Source: Candidatus Accumulibacter meliphilus (GTDB lineage Bacteria; Pseudomonadota; Gammaproteobacteria; Burkholderiales; Rhodocyclaceae). From it: 35,861 bases of DNA. Position 1 is the stretch's first letter. Every line of letters starts with the position of its first letter. Positions 22,909-31,291 of this stretch are shown one piece after another. The position numbers and the translations under genes were made by a program. The stretch lies in the NCBI GenBank assembly GCA_003332265.1, contig QPGA01000040.1, positions 1 through 35,861 of the forward strand. The letters are read 5' to 3'. Under the pieces are notes generated by a model, which was given only the letters and a program-made list of their open reading frames with translations, was not told the origin of the DNA and did not search any database.

Positions 22909-24171
22909 ATGGAAATTATTGCGCAGCACCAAACCATCTTCTTAATCCTGGCCTATAGCTTTGGCCTATACATGACCTGGGGGATCGGCGCCAACGACGT
23001 GGCCAATGCCATGGGTACCTCGGTCGGTTCAGGCGCCTTGACCGTCAAGCAGGCGATCGTCGTCGCCGGCATCATGGAGTTCGCCGGCGCCTATCTCGCG
23101 GGTGGAGGCGTGGCGTCGACGATCTCGAAGGGGATTATCGACGGCGAGGCCTTCAAGCCGGTGCCGGAACTGCTCATGCTCGGCATGCTTGCCGCGCTGC
23201 TGGCAGCCGGCATCTGGCTGATGGTCGCCAGCATGCGCGGCTGGCCGGTGTCGACCACGCACTCGATCGTCGGCGCCGTTGTCGGTGTCGGCGTCGCGGC
23301 GATCGGCACGGACGCCGTGCAGTGGGACAAGCTGGGCGAGATCGTCGCCAGCTGGTTCGTCTCGCCGGTGCTCGGCGGCTTCTTCGCTCTGCTGCTGACC
23401 TTGAGCATTCGCAAGCTGATTCTCAACACCGAAGACCCGATCGGCCAGGCGCGCAAGTGGGGACCGATGTACGCCTTTCTGGTTGGCTGGCTGGTGTCGT
23501 TGGTGACCATCACCAAAGGCCTCAAGCACATCAACATCCATCTTGGTGAAACCGAAGGTCAGATTCTGGCGGTCGTCATCGGCGTTGCCCTGGCAATTGT
23601 CGCCAAGATGATGATGAACCGTATCAAGACCGACGAGCGCGCGAACAAGGACTTCCACTACGCCAGCGTCGAGAAACTGTTCATTCCGCTGATGGTGTTC
23701 ACGGGAGCTGCCATGGCTTTCGCGCACGGTTCGAACGACGTTGCCAACGGCATTGGCCCGATGGCTGCGGTGATTCAGTTGATCGAGACCGGGCAGGTGT
23801 CATCAAAGTCGGCGGTGACGCCGTTCATGTTGTTCGTCGGTGGCGTCGGTATCGTCGTCGGTCTGGCGACCTATGGCTACAAGGTGATGGCCACCATCGG
23901 CAACAAGATCACCGAGCTGACTCCGACCCGCGGTTATTGCGCGACCATCGCCGCGTCCTTCGTGGTGGTGCTCGCTTCCGGTTTGGGACTGCCGGTATCG
24001 ACCACCCACATCGCCGTCGGTGCGGTGATGGGCGTCGGCCTGGCACGCGGCATTGGCGCGCTCGACCTGCGAGTGATTGGCGGTATCATCCTCTCGTGGT
24101 TCATTACCGTGCCGGTTGGCGCTATCCTGGCGGCCATTATCTTCTTCATCTTGAAAGCAATTTTCATCTAG
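22909..24171 (+). CDS. pit: Low-affinity inorganic phosphate transporter, PiT family
   Basis: 420 residues and about ten to twelve membrane helices. The family's duplicated signatures are intact: 'WGIGANDVANAMGTSVGSGA' near 24 and 'AFAHGSNDVANGIGPMAAVI' near 270, each followed in its repeat by 'PVSTTHSIVGAVVG' (about 109) and 'PVSTTHIAVGAVMG' (about 364). PiT carriers bring in metal-phosphate with H+ or Na+ and can also run outward; in polyphosphate-accumulating bacteria they couple phosphate flux to the proton gradient. The upstream DUF47 gene is its usual partner. The gene is followed 16 bases later by an intrinsic terminator. Spacing between DUF47 and pit (109 bases) leaves room for separate control. 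Confidence 0.96.
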   Translation: MEIIAQHQTIFLILAYSFGLYMTWGIGANDVANAMGTSVGSGALTVKQAIVVAGIMEFAGAYLAGGGVASTISKGIIDGEAFKPVPELLMLGMLAALLAAGIWLMVASMRGWPVSTTHSIVGAVVGVGVAAIGTDAVQWDKLGEIVASWFVSPVLGGFFALLLTLSIRKLILNTEDPIGQARKWGPMYAFLVGWLVSLVTITKGLKHINIHLGETEGQILAVVIGVALAIVAKMMMNRIKTDERANKDFHYASVEKLFIPLMVFTGAAMAFAHGSNDVANGIGPMAAVIQLIETGQVSSKSAVTPFMLFVGGVGIVVGLATYGYKVMATIGNKITELTPTRGYCATIAASFVVVLASGLGLPVSTTHIAVGAVMGVGLARGIGALDLRVIGGIILSWFITVPVGAILAAIIFFILKAIFI

Positions 24172-24187
24172 GCTGATGGCAACTCTT

Positions 24188-24227
24188 CCAGGCGGCGCCT
24201 CCTCCCCGGGGGCGCCGCCTGGTTTTT
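24188..24227 (+). terminator. Intrinsic terminator after pit
   Basis: A 12-bp stem (CCAGGCGGCGCC, 24188-24199, paired with 24211-24222) with an 11-base loop is followed by TTTTTG. It lies inside what would be the N-terminal extension of the next ORF, which argues that the following gene starts at 24257 and is transcribed independently. Confidence 0.9.
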
Positions 24228-24256
24228 GTTCAAGGATTCGATTGCAACTTCCAACT

Positions 24257-26536
24257 ATGCCGGAACCGCCTACCGAGCCCGTAGAATCATTGCAGCACTT
24301 CAAAGGGATCGCCTTCCCGAGCGATGTCCGCTTTCGCCAGATCCTGGTGACCGGCCCTCCCGGCTCTGGCAAGAGCACCATGATCCGTCGCCTCGGCGGC
24401 TGGTCCGAGGAAGGCTACCTGGACATCAGCCGGAAATACTGGTGGCGATCCGAAATGCTTTCGGTGCGACCGCGCGAAATTCATCTGGGTCTCCCCATGG
24501 TCGGTCTCGCCGACGCGGTGTCGGTTTATGACGCCCAGTTTCTCGACTGTGATCCCTTGCCGAGCGTCGACCTGGCGCGCATCGCCCTGCCGCCCCGGCA
24601 ACTTTTCTTCCTCTCCGTCGACTGGTATCGACGCTATATTTTTGATTTTCTGCTGCCGCCAGCAGAGCTGGTCTTTCAGCGCCGCAGCATGCGCGCACGG
24701 CAAAGCACGCACCCGGTAGACGAGCGGCTCAGCCTGCAGATCTGCGCGGCACAGATCGAAGTCTTTCGCCAGGTTGCCGACTACCTGCACCGCAAGGGCT
24801 TCAACGTCTACGTTCGCGAGGCGGTCGAAAGCGTCCCGCAACGCTTCGTCGATTCCTCGGGCGTGGCGGCAAGCGCCGCTCCCAGACGTCGCCGATTCTC
24901 ACTGGCGAACGCCCTTTCCCGGCTCAAGGCCATCTCTGCGCGATTGGGCTTTGGCGTTGGTCGTCACCTCCGCTTGCGCGGTGCCTATCGCCTGGGAGAC
25001 AGCAAAGTCCGCGTGACGCTCGACGGTCTGCCCATCGAAATCACCCTTGGTCTGGATGACAAGCGCCTCCGACTCTACCCCGAGACGCGCATCAACCACT
25101 TGGGAGAGGCGATCAAGGTCGGCAGTTTCGTTCTTGTCGACCCCGCCACCCACTTTCGCCAGATTGGCGGGTTTCTGCGTTTGAGCCCCAGGAACTGGCT
25201 GGTCCTCGGTTCGGACGACCGCGTCCAGCAAGCAATTTTCGACTACCCGGAACCTGTTGATGGGCATCATCTGGCCTTGATCCACGGCCGCGACGGTTTG
25301 GTATTCCGCAACCTCAGCGACGCCGGTACGACCATCGCGCCGATCGTCGAACAGCCGAAAGTGATCCGCCTGAAGCGCTTGCGGCGGCTGCGCAAGCGTA
25401 GCCGGCTGGTGGACCAGGGTATCCCGATAGCACCGATGCTCGACAAGGCCAGAGCGCTGCGCATGAACAGGTTGCAGCGCTTGCGCACGATTTTCGGCGG
25501 GCCGATTACCCTGGTGCCGCGGGATGAGGCTCTGGTCCTCATCAATGAGGTCAATCGGCTGATGCAGAACGAGGTCTATCGGCCCAGGGACGATAGAGGC
25601 TTGCCTGGCGGATTGCTCGTGCTGCCGCGCGGCTTGATTCCGATTGTGATCGCGGACATGCATGCGCAGATCGATAACCTGCTCACCGTCTTGACCCAGA
25701 ACGCGTTCCTGGAAGCGCTGGAGGATGGAACTGGCGCCCTGGTGATTCTCGGCGATGCTGTGCATTGCGAGGTGGACGGTCAGCTGCGGGCGATGGAAAG
25801 CTCGATGATCCTGATGGACCTCATCTTTCGCCTCAAGCTTCGTTTTCCGGAGCAGGTGTTTTACGTCCGCGGCAACCATGATTCGTTTTCAGAGGATCTG
25901 GCCAAGGATGGGGTTCCGCAAGGCCTGCTGTGGGCAAGGGAGCTGAGCGAGCTGCGCGGCGCGGTCTATCAAAGGGCCATGGGCGACTTTTACCGCCTGT
26001 TGCCGTACGTGGTCATGTCCCCGGATTTTTTCGCCTGCCATGCCGCTGCGCCAAAGAGCAAGGTCAGCAAAAGAATCCTGGTGCAGCTCTACCAGCGACC
26101 CGAACTGATCCTCGAACTGATCAACAACCGCCTGCAAAAGGCCAGTCGACCGCAAGGCTACAGCCGGCGCGATGTCAAGCGCTTCAGAAAAAACCTGAAC
26201 CTTGACCGGGAGACTCCCTTCATCGTCGGCCACACGCCAATGGACCGTGAGGAGACCCTGTGGCTGAATGTCGATGGTATTGACAATCACCATGTCCTGT
26301 TCAGCGCCAATCCCCAACAGGTGGGCGTCTTCACCCTCGTCGGGGAGGTCATGGTGCCATTGACCTATCCGGTGGACGAACTGACCCCGATCCTGAACGC
26401 CATGGCATTCAGGAAAGCCGCCGAGCCGACCGAGGCCGGCGAACCCAGCGAGGCCAGCGTCGCGCCTGACGGCTCAGATCAGGAACCAGCAGTAAAACAG
26501 CAAGCCGTTGCCAGACGATGGCGGCGCGGGACCTAG
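24257..26536 (+). CDS. P-loop / FHA-like / metallophosphatase three-domain protein
   Basis: 759 residues from ATG at 24257; the ribosome site is weak, but an earlier start would lie before the pit terminator. Residues 25-190 form a P-loop kinase-like domain with Walker A 'GPPGSGKST' (33-41). Residues about 283-362 look like a degenerate FHA domain ('LGSDDRVQQ', 'VDGHHLALIHGRDG', 'RNLSDAGTTI'). Residues 462-690 form a calcineurin/PPP-type metallophosphatase: 'IADMHAQ' (D467, H469), 'GDAVH' (D500), 'RGNHD' (N540, H541), 'CHAAAP' (H595) and 'GHTP' (H659). The usual 'DRG' of PPP enzymes is replaced by 'CEV'. The last 40 residues are disordered. Kinase plus phosphatase with FHA recalls nucleic-acid end-repair enzymes of the PNKP kind, but no ligase or known substrate motif is seen. 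Confidence 0.82.
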   Translation: MPEPPTEPVESLQHFKGIAFPSDVRFRQILVTGPPGSGKSTMIRRLGGWSEEGYLDISRKYWWRSEMLSVRPREIHLGLPMVGLADAVSVYDAQFLDCDPLPSVDLARIALPPRQLFFLSVDWYRRYIFDFLLPPAELVFQRRSMRARQSTHPVDERLSLQICAAQIEVFRQVADYLHRKGFNVYVREAVESVPQRFVDSSGVAASAAPRRRRFSLANALSRLKAISARLGFGVGRHLRLRGAYRLGDSKVRVTLDGLPIEITLGLDDKRLRLYPETRINHLGEAIKVGSFVLVDPATHFRQIGGFLRLSPRNWLVLGSDDRVQQAIFDYPEPVDGHHLALIHGRDGLVFRNLSDAGTTIAPIVEQPKVIRLKRLRRLRKRSRLVDQGIPIAPMLDKARALRMNRLQRLRTIFGGPITLVPRDEALVLINEVNRLMQNEVYRPRDDRGLPGGLLVLPRGLIPIVIADMHAQIDNLLTVLTQNAFLEALEDGTGALVILGDAVHCEVDGQLRAMESSMILMDLIFRLKLRFPEQVFYVRGNHDSFSEDLAKDGVPQGLLWARELSELRGAVYQRAMGDFYRLLPYVVMSPDFFACHAAAPKSKVSKRILVQLYQRPELILELINNRLQKASRPQGYSRRDVKRFRKNLNLDRETPFIVGHTPMDREETLWLNVDGIDNHHVLFSANPQQVGVFTLVGEVMVPLTYPVDELTPILNAMAFRKAAEPTEAGEPSEASVAPDGSDQEPAVKQQAVARRWRRGT

Positions 26537-26634
26537 CCTGTCGTTAGCTGCCTTTCTGGCTGGCCATGCGTGCGGCAAACGCCTAATCGTCTGTCAACTA
26601 CCCGTCCGGGCGCACAGAATCAGCGGAGTCAAAT

Positions 26635-26838
26635 TTGGAACATCGCCTTGTCGAGCTGGAAGTACGGCTAAACCTTACCGAAGAGCTGGTCGAGGCGCTG
26701 AACCTGACTGTCTATCGACAGCAGCAGCAGATTGATCTGTTGCAGCAGCAGTTGCGCCACCTTTACCGGCAAATGCAGGAGGCTCCGCCTGCGCTCGAGA
26801 AGCGCAGGGGGGACGAGGAAATCCCGCCGCACTACTGA
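26635..26838 (+). CDS. slyX: SlyX family protein
   Basis: 67 residues from TTG at 26635, behind GGAG seven bases upstream; no ATG is available in frame. A coiled coil, 'LVELEVRLNLTEELVEALN' followed by 'VYRQQQQIDLLQQQLRHLYR', runs through most of it, and the end 'GDEEIPPHY' is the diagnostic 'PPHY' C-terminus of SlyX. The family is small, cytoplasmic and of unknown function. It lies about 100 bases after the three-domain phosphatase gene, on the same strand. Confidence 0.9.
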   Translation: MEHRLVELEVRLNLTEELVEALNLTVYRQQQQIDLLQQQLRHLYRQMQEAPPALEKRRGDEEIPPHY

Positions 26839-26962
26839 TTCAAAGCTGTGTGCCTGTGAGATGGCCGGTTTCTTGTTGATTCGTGTCAACCGCTCTCCCG
26901 AGCAAGCGTTATGCGCTGCATGGGCGGGACGCAAGAACGAACCTTCTACAGGAGAGAACAAA

Positions 26963-27247
26963 ATGGGTAGCGTGAGCAAAGAGTCTTTTGACCAGTTCCT
27001 GGATTCATTGAAAGAGGCTGGGGTCGAAATCAGCAACGAGCGTGAGTTGCGTGAGCGCCTGGCAGAAGCCCAGCGCTGGCGTTTCGCGTTCGCCACGCTG
27101 GCGGCCAATGGCCGCCAGTTGGGGATTCGCTTTCAGGACCCCAGCAGCGGCGTCAACGACGCCGATATCCACAGCGCTTTCACCCGCTTCGAGTTCCCGG
27201 CAAATCTGGAAAGCTCCTTTGCCGCCAGCCTTCGGGCCGAGCACTAG
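26963..27247 (+). CDS. Hypothetical 94-residue cytoplasmic protein
   Basis: 94 residues from ATG at 26963, with AGGAGAG eight bases upstream. It begins with two helices ('SKESFDQFLDSLKEAGVEI', 'NERELRERLAEAQRWRFAFA') and contains 'GRQLGIRFQDPSSGVND' and 'HSAFTRFEFPANLESSFAAS'. No membrane segment, cysteine or known motif is seen. I do not recognise the family. It has clear codon use like its neighbours and its own terminator further on (27331-27353). Confidence 0.7.
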   Translation: MGSVSKESFDQFLDSLKEAGVEISNERELRERLAEAQRWRFAFATLAANGRQLGIRFQDPSSGVNDADIHSAFTRFEFPANLESSFAASLRAEH

Positions 27248-27330
27248 CCGCCCGTTCTTGCCACGCTCAAGTCCGTGCTGGCCGTGTCTGCCGAGCGCTG
27301 AGCAAGTCCAGTGTGAGGACGAAAGAAGGA

Positions 27331-27353
27331 CCCGCTGCGGCGGGCTTTTTTTT
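27331..27353 (+). terminator. Intrinsic terminator after the 94-residue gene
   Basis: CCCGC-TGCG-GCGGG, a 5-bp GC stem (27331-27344), is followed by C and eight T residues. It is short but typical. Confidence 0.82.
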
Positions 27354-27439
27354 CCTGGCTGCCATTTCCACAGCCGACACCGAGAGGCTGCGCAAGCTTG
27401 TTGTTGGACGATGGCGGCGCTGTGAGTCATAATGCTGAA

Positions 27440-27847
27440 ATGAACGAATCACCTCCCCAGGATCCGCGTCGTCGGCTCCGTGAACTTCTCTCCATCCCCG
27501 AGCGCGATCGCAGCGATCCGCAATGGGATGAAATTATCGAGCTCGAAATTACCCTGGCTCCGGGAAACCGTGAGTCCGATCGAAATTCCGACCGCCTGCC
27601 AGGGCAACCGGAGAAGCGCCAGAACGCCTCCGGGCCAGGTCGTCGACCAGAGCAACGCAAGAACGGCCCGACCGGCCCGCGCCCGGCTGGGCCTCCGCGC
27701 CAGCAGGAGCAGCGGCAGCCGGCCGCGCGGGCAGAAAGCGCCACGGATGGGGCGTCGCCTGAAGGGCGTTCGCCCGATTCCAGGGCGACCCCCAAGCGGC
27801 ATGGCCGGCGGCCCAGACGTCCACCCGAGACGCCCAGCGACAGCTGA
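27440..27847 (+). CDS. Hypothetical protein with disordered Arg/Pro/Gln-rich tail
   Basis: 135 residues from ATG at 27440 (weak ribosome site). The first 45 residues are ordered-looking: 'DPRRRLRELLSIPERDRSDP' then 'QWDEIIELEITLAPGNR'. I recall similar openings in hypothetical proteins of related betaproteobacteria. Residues 46-135 are low complexity, rich in Arg, Pro, Gln, Gly and Ser (pI very high), so probably disordered and perhaps nucleic-acid binding. A longer minus-strand frame overlaps this region but lacks domain logic. It converges with the nosD-like gene, with 82 bases between. Confidence 0.55.
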   Translation: MNESPPQDPRRRLRELLSIPERDRSDPQWDEIIELEITLAPGNRESDRNSDRLPGQPEKRQNASGPGRRPEQRKNGPTGPRPAGPPRQQEQRQPAARAESATDGASPEGRSPDSRATPKRHGRRPRRPPETPSDS

Positions 27848-27929
27848 TACATTCGATACCCGTTGCGGTCGCTTGCGCGATCGATGCTTGCGTCTGCAGC
27901 GCGTTTGTCGCCAGATTTCCCTGCCGCAG

Positions 27930-29291
27930 CTATTGCTGCCGGTGAGCTTGCGGTTGCGGATCGCGCAGGACCAGCTTCGGCGAAGAAAACGGTGCCAGGC
28001 GCTCGAGGAAATCGAGTAGTTCGAGCAGCGGTGAGTTACTAAAGAACTTGGCCATCGGCATTTCGATCCAGAGCTGGTCCGCGTAGGCCCAGATTTCGTG
28101 TGCGCTGTCACCGACACCGTCACCGTTCCGGTCGAAGCCCTGGTAGTTGTCCCAGTAGTTTCCCCGCCATTCGTTGTGATCGACCTGGCCACTTTCGCCG
28201 ACCAGTGCCGGCCAGAGATTGTGTTCGAAGCGGTTGCGCAGGATGAGATGGCCGCCTCTCTCGCCGTAGAAGCTGATTCCCGTGAAGTTGTGGGCGATGC
28301 GATTGTCGATCACCGTGATGCGGTTGATCGGATGGGTCGGCGAATCGGACATCAGGCCAACCGCACAGTGAATGATCTCATTGCCTTGAACCAGCGTCGT
28401 GCCGCTTTCCTTGAGAGCGATGCCGGCACCGCTGGCGTCCACGGAATGCATGATCTGATTGTTGCGGATGATGACGCCGCTCGAGTTGACACTGGTAATG
28501 CCCGTCGAGTTGTTGGTAAAGCGGTTCCTTTCGATCAGGGTGCGGTGCGAAAAAAGCAGATTCAGCGCCCGGCGACTCTCGGTGATGTGGTTGCCGATGA
28601 AGCGATTGTGCAGCGAGTTGCTGACCGTGATGTCACGAATCCGTGCGATGTCGTTGTTTTCGATTCGGTTGCGCATGCTGTACCAGAGGCGGATGCCGTC
28701 GCCCCGGTCGGCAGGGTCGCTGTGCCTGGAGCGAATGCGATTGCCGACGATGCGATTGTCGTTGGAGGCTTGCAGCGTCACGCCGAACAGTACGTCGTCG
28801 ATAAGGTTGTTTTCGACCAGATTGTCGCTGCCGTTTTCGATCAGCAGGCCCGAGTCGAGGCTGTCGTGCGAATCGCCCGAGTGCTTCAGATGCAGTCTTC
28901 GTATGGTCACGCCAGTGGCGCGCACGGTCAGCACTGTGCCTTCACCACCGCCGTCGACGGTGATTTTGTCGTCGCCGTCGATGATAATCGCTCGGCTGAT
29001 CACGGCCGGGCCAGCATAGGTGCCCGGTGGTGCACGCAAGCGGCCCCCTGTCGGGGTGAGGTCGATCCAGGTTTGCAGCGGCGGCAGCGCCACGGTCGAC
29101 GCCGCGTGCGCGGCGCGCAATGCTGAGAAATGCGGGGCGACAAGCGAGGCGAGAAGAGGGGGCAGCAGTGCTGCGAGCAGGAAGCTGCGCACGCGCGCAG
29201 AGAGCAAGAGCAGGTGCCGAATGCGGTGAAGGTGGTGAATGGGTTGAATGGGTTGAATCAGCTGCTGCTCTCCAAATGCAGCCACAGGCAT
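27930..29291 (-). CDS. nosD: NosD-like periplasmic right-handed beta-helix protein
   Basis: Up to 453 residues from ATG at 29291; a later GTG at 29190-29192 would start just before the likely signal peptide 'RSFLLAALLPPLLASLVAP' and may be the true start. The body is a run of parallel beta-helix repeats with the 'N.I..N.i' pattern ('NLVENNLIDDVLFGVTLQAS', 'NRIVGNRIRSRHSD', 'TLIERNRFTNNSTGI'). The C-terminus has 'GNYWDNYQGFDRNGDGVGDS' and 'MPMAKFFSNSPLLELLDFLE', which are NosD landmarks. NosD helps deliver copper or sulfur to nitrous oxide reductase, but no other nos gene is present here. The 5' end overlaps dnaQ by 34 bases if the first ATG is used. Confidence 0.83.
   Translation of the reverse strand: MPVAAFGEQQLIQPIQPIHHLHRIRHLLLLSARVRSFLLAALLPPLLASLVAPHFSALRAAHAASTVALPPLQTWIDLTPTGGRLRAPPGTYAGPAVISRAIIIDGDDKITVDGGGEGTVLTVRATGVTIRRLHLKHSGDSHDSLDSGLLIENGSDNLVENNLIDDVLFGVTLQASNDNRIVGNRIRSRHSDPADRGDGIRLWYSMRNRIENNDIARIRDITVSNSLHNRFIGNHITESRRALNLLFSHRTLIERNRFTNNSTGITSVNSSGVIIRNNQIMHSVDASGAGIALKESGTTLVQGNEIIHCAVGLMSDSPTHPINRITVIDNRIAHNFTGISFYGERGGHLILRNRFEHNLWPALVGESGQVDHNEWRGNYWDNYQGFDRNGDGVGDSAHEIWAYADQLWIEMPMAKFFSNSPLLELLDFLERLAPFSSPKLVLRDPQPQAHRQQ
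29232..29258. repeat. Three-unit 9-bp tandem repeat in the 5' end of the nosD-like frame
   Basis: Two perfect copies of GGGTTGAAT (29241-29249, 29250-29258) follow a 7-of-9 copy (29232-29240). On the minus strand they encode I-Q-P-I-Q-P-I-H just after the first nosD-like Met. Such repeat tracts vary in copy number by slippage. Confidence 0.7.
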
Positions 29292-29983
29292 TTGCCTTTG
29301 CTTGCTTCGTCAAGGTCTGCCAGCGCTTGCTGGTGTTCAGCGATTTCTTCGTCGTTGGCGCGCCTGACCACCTGGGCTTTGCGCCCGCCCGAGGAGGGCA
29401 GCGGGCGGGCCGCTGCGATGCGGCTGGCGCTGTCATCGCCGAGATCGATGATCAGACTTTCCTGGCCGCGGGTCATTGCCAGATAGACTTCGGCGAGAAT
29501 TTCGGCGTCGAGCAGGGCGCCGTGTAGGGTCCGGTGCGAGTTGTCGACCCCGTAGCGGTCGCACAGCGCGTTGAGGTTGTTCTTCTTGCCGGGGTGCAGA
29601 TCCTTGGCCATGCGCAGAGTGTCGCAGACGGCGTGACAGACGGTATCCAGCGGAGCCATGTCGAGCATGGCCAGTTCAGCGTTCAGAAAGCCAAGGTCGA
29701 AAGCGGCGTTGTGGATGACCAGCTCTGCACCGCGCACGAAATCGAGAAACTCGGCGGCAACGTCGGCAAAATGGGGCTTGTCGAGCAGGAATTCACGGCT
29801 GATGCCGTGCACCGCCAGGGCGCCGGCGTCAATATCCCGCTCGGGATTCAGGTAGCGGTGGAAATGGTGATTGGTGAGGCGTCGGTTGCACATCTCGACG
29901 CCTGCGATTTCGATGATGCGGTGGCCAAGCCTGTGCTCCAGGCCGGTGGTTTCGGTATCGAGAAAGATCTGGCGCATGGGCAT
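29258..29983 (-). CDS. dnaQ: DNA polymerase III epsilon subunit (proofreading exonuclease)
   Basis: 241 residues from ATG at 29983 (MPMRQIFLDTETTG); the ATG two codons on (29977) is equally possible. The DEDDh exonuclease motifs are present: Exo I 'IFLDTETTGL' (Asp and Glu), Exo II 'LVIHNAAFDLGFLNAELAML', and Exo III 'RTLHGALLDAEILAEVYLAM' (catalytic His and Asp). A C-terminal tail with 'GGRKAQVVRRA' links to the polymerase alpha subunit. It proofreads replication in the cytoplasm. It lies 110 bases after rnhA on the same strand, the common rnhA-dnaQ neighbourhood. Confidence 0.95.
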   Translation of the reverse strand: MPMRQIFLDTETTGLEHRLGHRIIEIAGVEMCNRRLTNHHFHRYLNPERDIDAGALAVHGISREFLLDKPHFADVAAEFLDFVRGAELVIHNAAFDLGFLNAELAMLDMAPLDTVCHAVCDTLRMAKDLHPGKKNNLNALCDRYGVDNSHRTLHGALLDAEILAEVYLAMTRGQESLIIDLGDDSASRIAAARPLPSSGGRKAQVVRRANDEEIAEHQQALADLDEASKGKCLWLHLESSS

Positions 29984-30093
29984 TGTCCATTGCTGGTGAA
30001 GAGCCCGCGATGTCGCGGATTCTGTGGTCGGCGCGGGCGGGCGGGGGCTGGTGCGGGCACTTGGGCAGGCGGTAGCCGAGCGCAGGTCAGTGC

Positions 30094-30549
30094 TCAGGAG
30101 GTCTTGGTACGCAGTTCGTCCATGCCGCGATTGGCGAGTATGTCGGCACGTTCGTTGCCGGCATGCCCGGCATGTCCCTTGACCCAGAACCACTTGATCT
30201 GGTGCCGGCTGGCCACTTCATCGAGACGTTGCCAGAGGTCGGCGTTTTTCACCGGTTTCTTGTCCGAGGTGCGCCAGCCATTGCGCTTCCAGTTGTGAAT
30301 CCAGGCACTGATGCCTTTTTGCACGTACTGTGAGTCGGTGTGCAGGTGCACCGTTGCGGGTCCGTTAAGCGCCTCGAGGGCGCAAATGGCGGCGGTCAGT
30401 TCCATGCGGTTGTTGGTCGTGTCTTGCTCCCCGCCCCACAGTTCCTTCGTTTTCTCGCCGGCCTGCAGGAGCGCGCCCCAGCCGCCCGGCCCGGGATTGC
30501 CGCGACAGCCGCCGTCGGCGTGGATGATAACCACTTGCTGATCATTCAT
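30094..30549 (-). CDS. rnhA: Ribonuclease HI
   Basis: 151 residues, typical length. The four carboxylates of the active site are visible: Asp12 in '[13 protein letters not shown]', Glu50 in '[15 protein letters not shown]', Asp72 in '[14 protein letters not shown]', and Asp136 in '[14 protein letters not shown]', with the flexible-loop His in '[11 protein letters not shown]'. It cleaves RNA in RNA-DNA hybrids, removing primers and R-loops. The start overlaps the end of the upstream methyltransferase by 8 bases, so they are co-transcribed. Together with dnaQ and gloB this matches the conserved gloB/yafS/rnhA/dnaQ arrangement of proteobacteria. Confidence 0.97.
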   Translation of the reverse strand: MNDQQVVIIHADGGCRGNPGPGGWGALLQAGEKTKELWGGEQDTTNNRMELTAAICALEALNGPATVHLHTDSQYVQKGISAWIHNWKRNGWRTSDKKPVKNADLWQRLDEVASRHQIKWFWVKGHAGHAGNERADILANRGMDELRTKTS

Positions 30550-31264
30550 GTCTTGCTATTTCCTTTTTTCTGAGCACCGAAAGCGCCTTGCGCGGCGCGG
30601 CCTTTTGTTTCCAGCTCGGCAGGATCAGGCGCATGCTATGCACGCGCTTGACCGCGCGCAGTACGTAGACGCCGCCGGCAAAATTCCACCAGCGCTGGCC
30701 GCTGGCTTCCAGGAAATGCCAACGCTTGAGCCAGCGGTCGTTTCGGAAGGGTGGGGCGTAGCAGCCAAAGCTACAGTGCTCGGCCTCAAAGCCGAGGAGT
30801 TGCAGCCAGTCCTTGAGGCGCGGCAGCGACAGGTAGCGACCGTTCCAGGGAAAGTGTTGCGGGCAGTTGGGTAGCCGGCGACGCAGGCCCCAGATCGAGA
30901 TCGGATTGAAACCGGCAATGATTACTTCACCCTCGGGAATCAGAACACGTTCCACCTCGCGTAGAATCTGGTGCGGGTCGTCGTCGAACTCAAGGCTATG
31001 TGCCATGACCACCAGATCGATGCTGTGAGCGGCGAAGGGAAGTTGCCGCAGGTCGCAGAGGACGTCGACCTGGCCCGAGTCGTGCGCCAGTTGGCGGAGG
31101 GGGATGCGGTTCTGCGCGAGCAGGTCGAATTGTGGCAGGCCCAACTGAATCGCATTGTAGCCGAACACATCGGCGACCATCTTGTCGACAGTGGTCTGTT
31201 CCCAGGACATGACGTACCGTCCCTGCGGCGTTTGAAGCCAGGCGTCGAGGCCAGCAATTGACAT
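30542..31264 (-). CDS. SAM-dependent methyltransferase, YafS-like
   Basis: 240 residues from ATG at 31264 (a TTG at 31282 could add six residues). The Methyltransf_11 domain shows '[20 protein letters not shown]' and '[20 protein letters not shown]' then '[20 protein letters not shown]'. The family's first glycine motif is poorly conserved, as in E. coli YafS. The substrate is unknown. Position, between gloB (divergent) and rnhA (8-base overlap), matches yafS in E. coli. Only 27 bases separate its start from the gloB start, so at least one promoter lies inside the neighbouring gene. Confidence 0.88.
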   Translation of the reverse strand: MSIAGLDAWLQTPQGRYVMSWEQTTVDKMVADVFGYNAIQLGLPQFDLLAQNRIPLRQLAHDSGQVDVLCDLRQLPFAAHSIDLVVMAHSLEFDDDPHQILREVERVLIPEGEVIIAGFNPISIWGLRRRLPNCPQHFPWNGRYLSLPRLKDWLQLLGFEAEHCSFGCYAPPFRNDRWLKRWHFLEASGQRWWNFAGGVYVLRAVKRVHSMRLILPSWKQKAAPRKALSVLRKKEIARHE

Positions 31265-31291
31265 TTTCCGCAGTTCTTCCAAAATTGAGCG

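Noticed and set aside
29232-29258. Tandem repeat as a CRISPR or mobile-element trace
   Set aside because: Three adjacent 9-base units without spacers; it is a slippage-type microsatellite.
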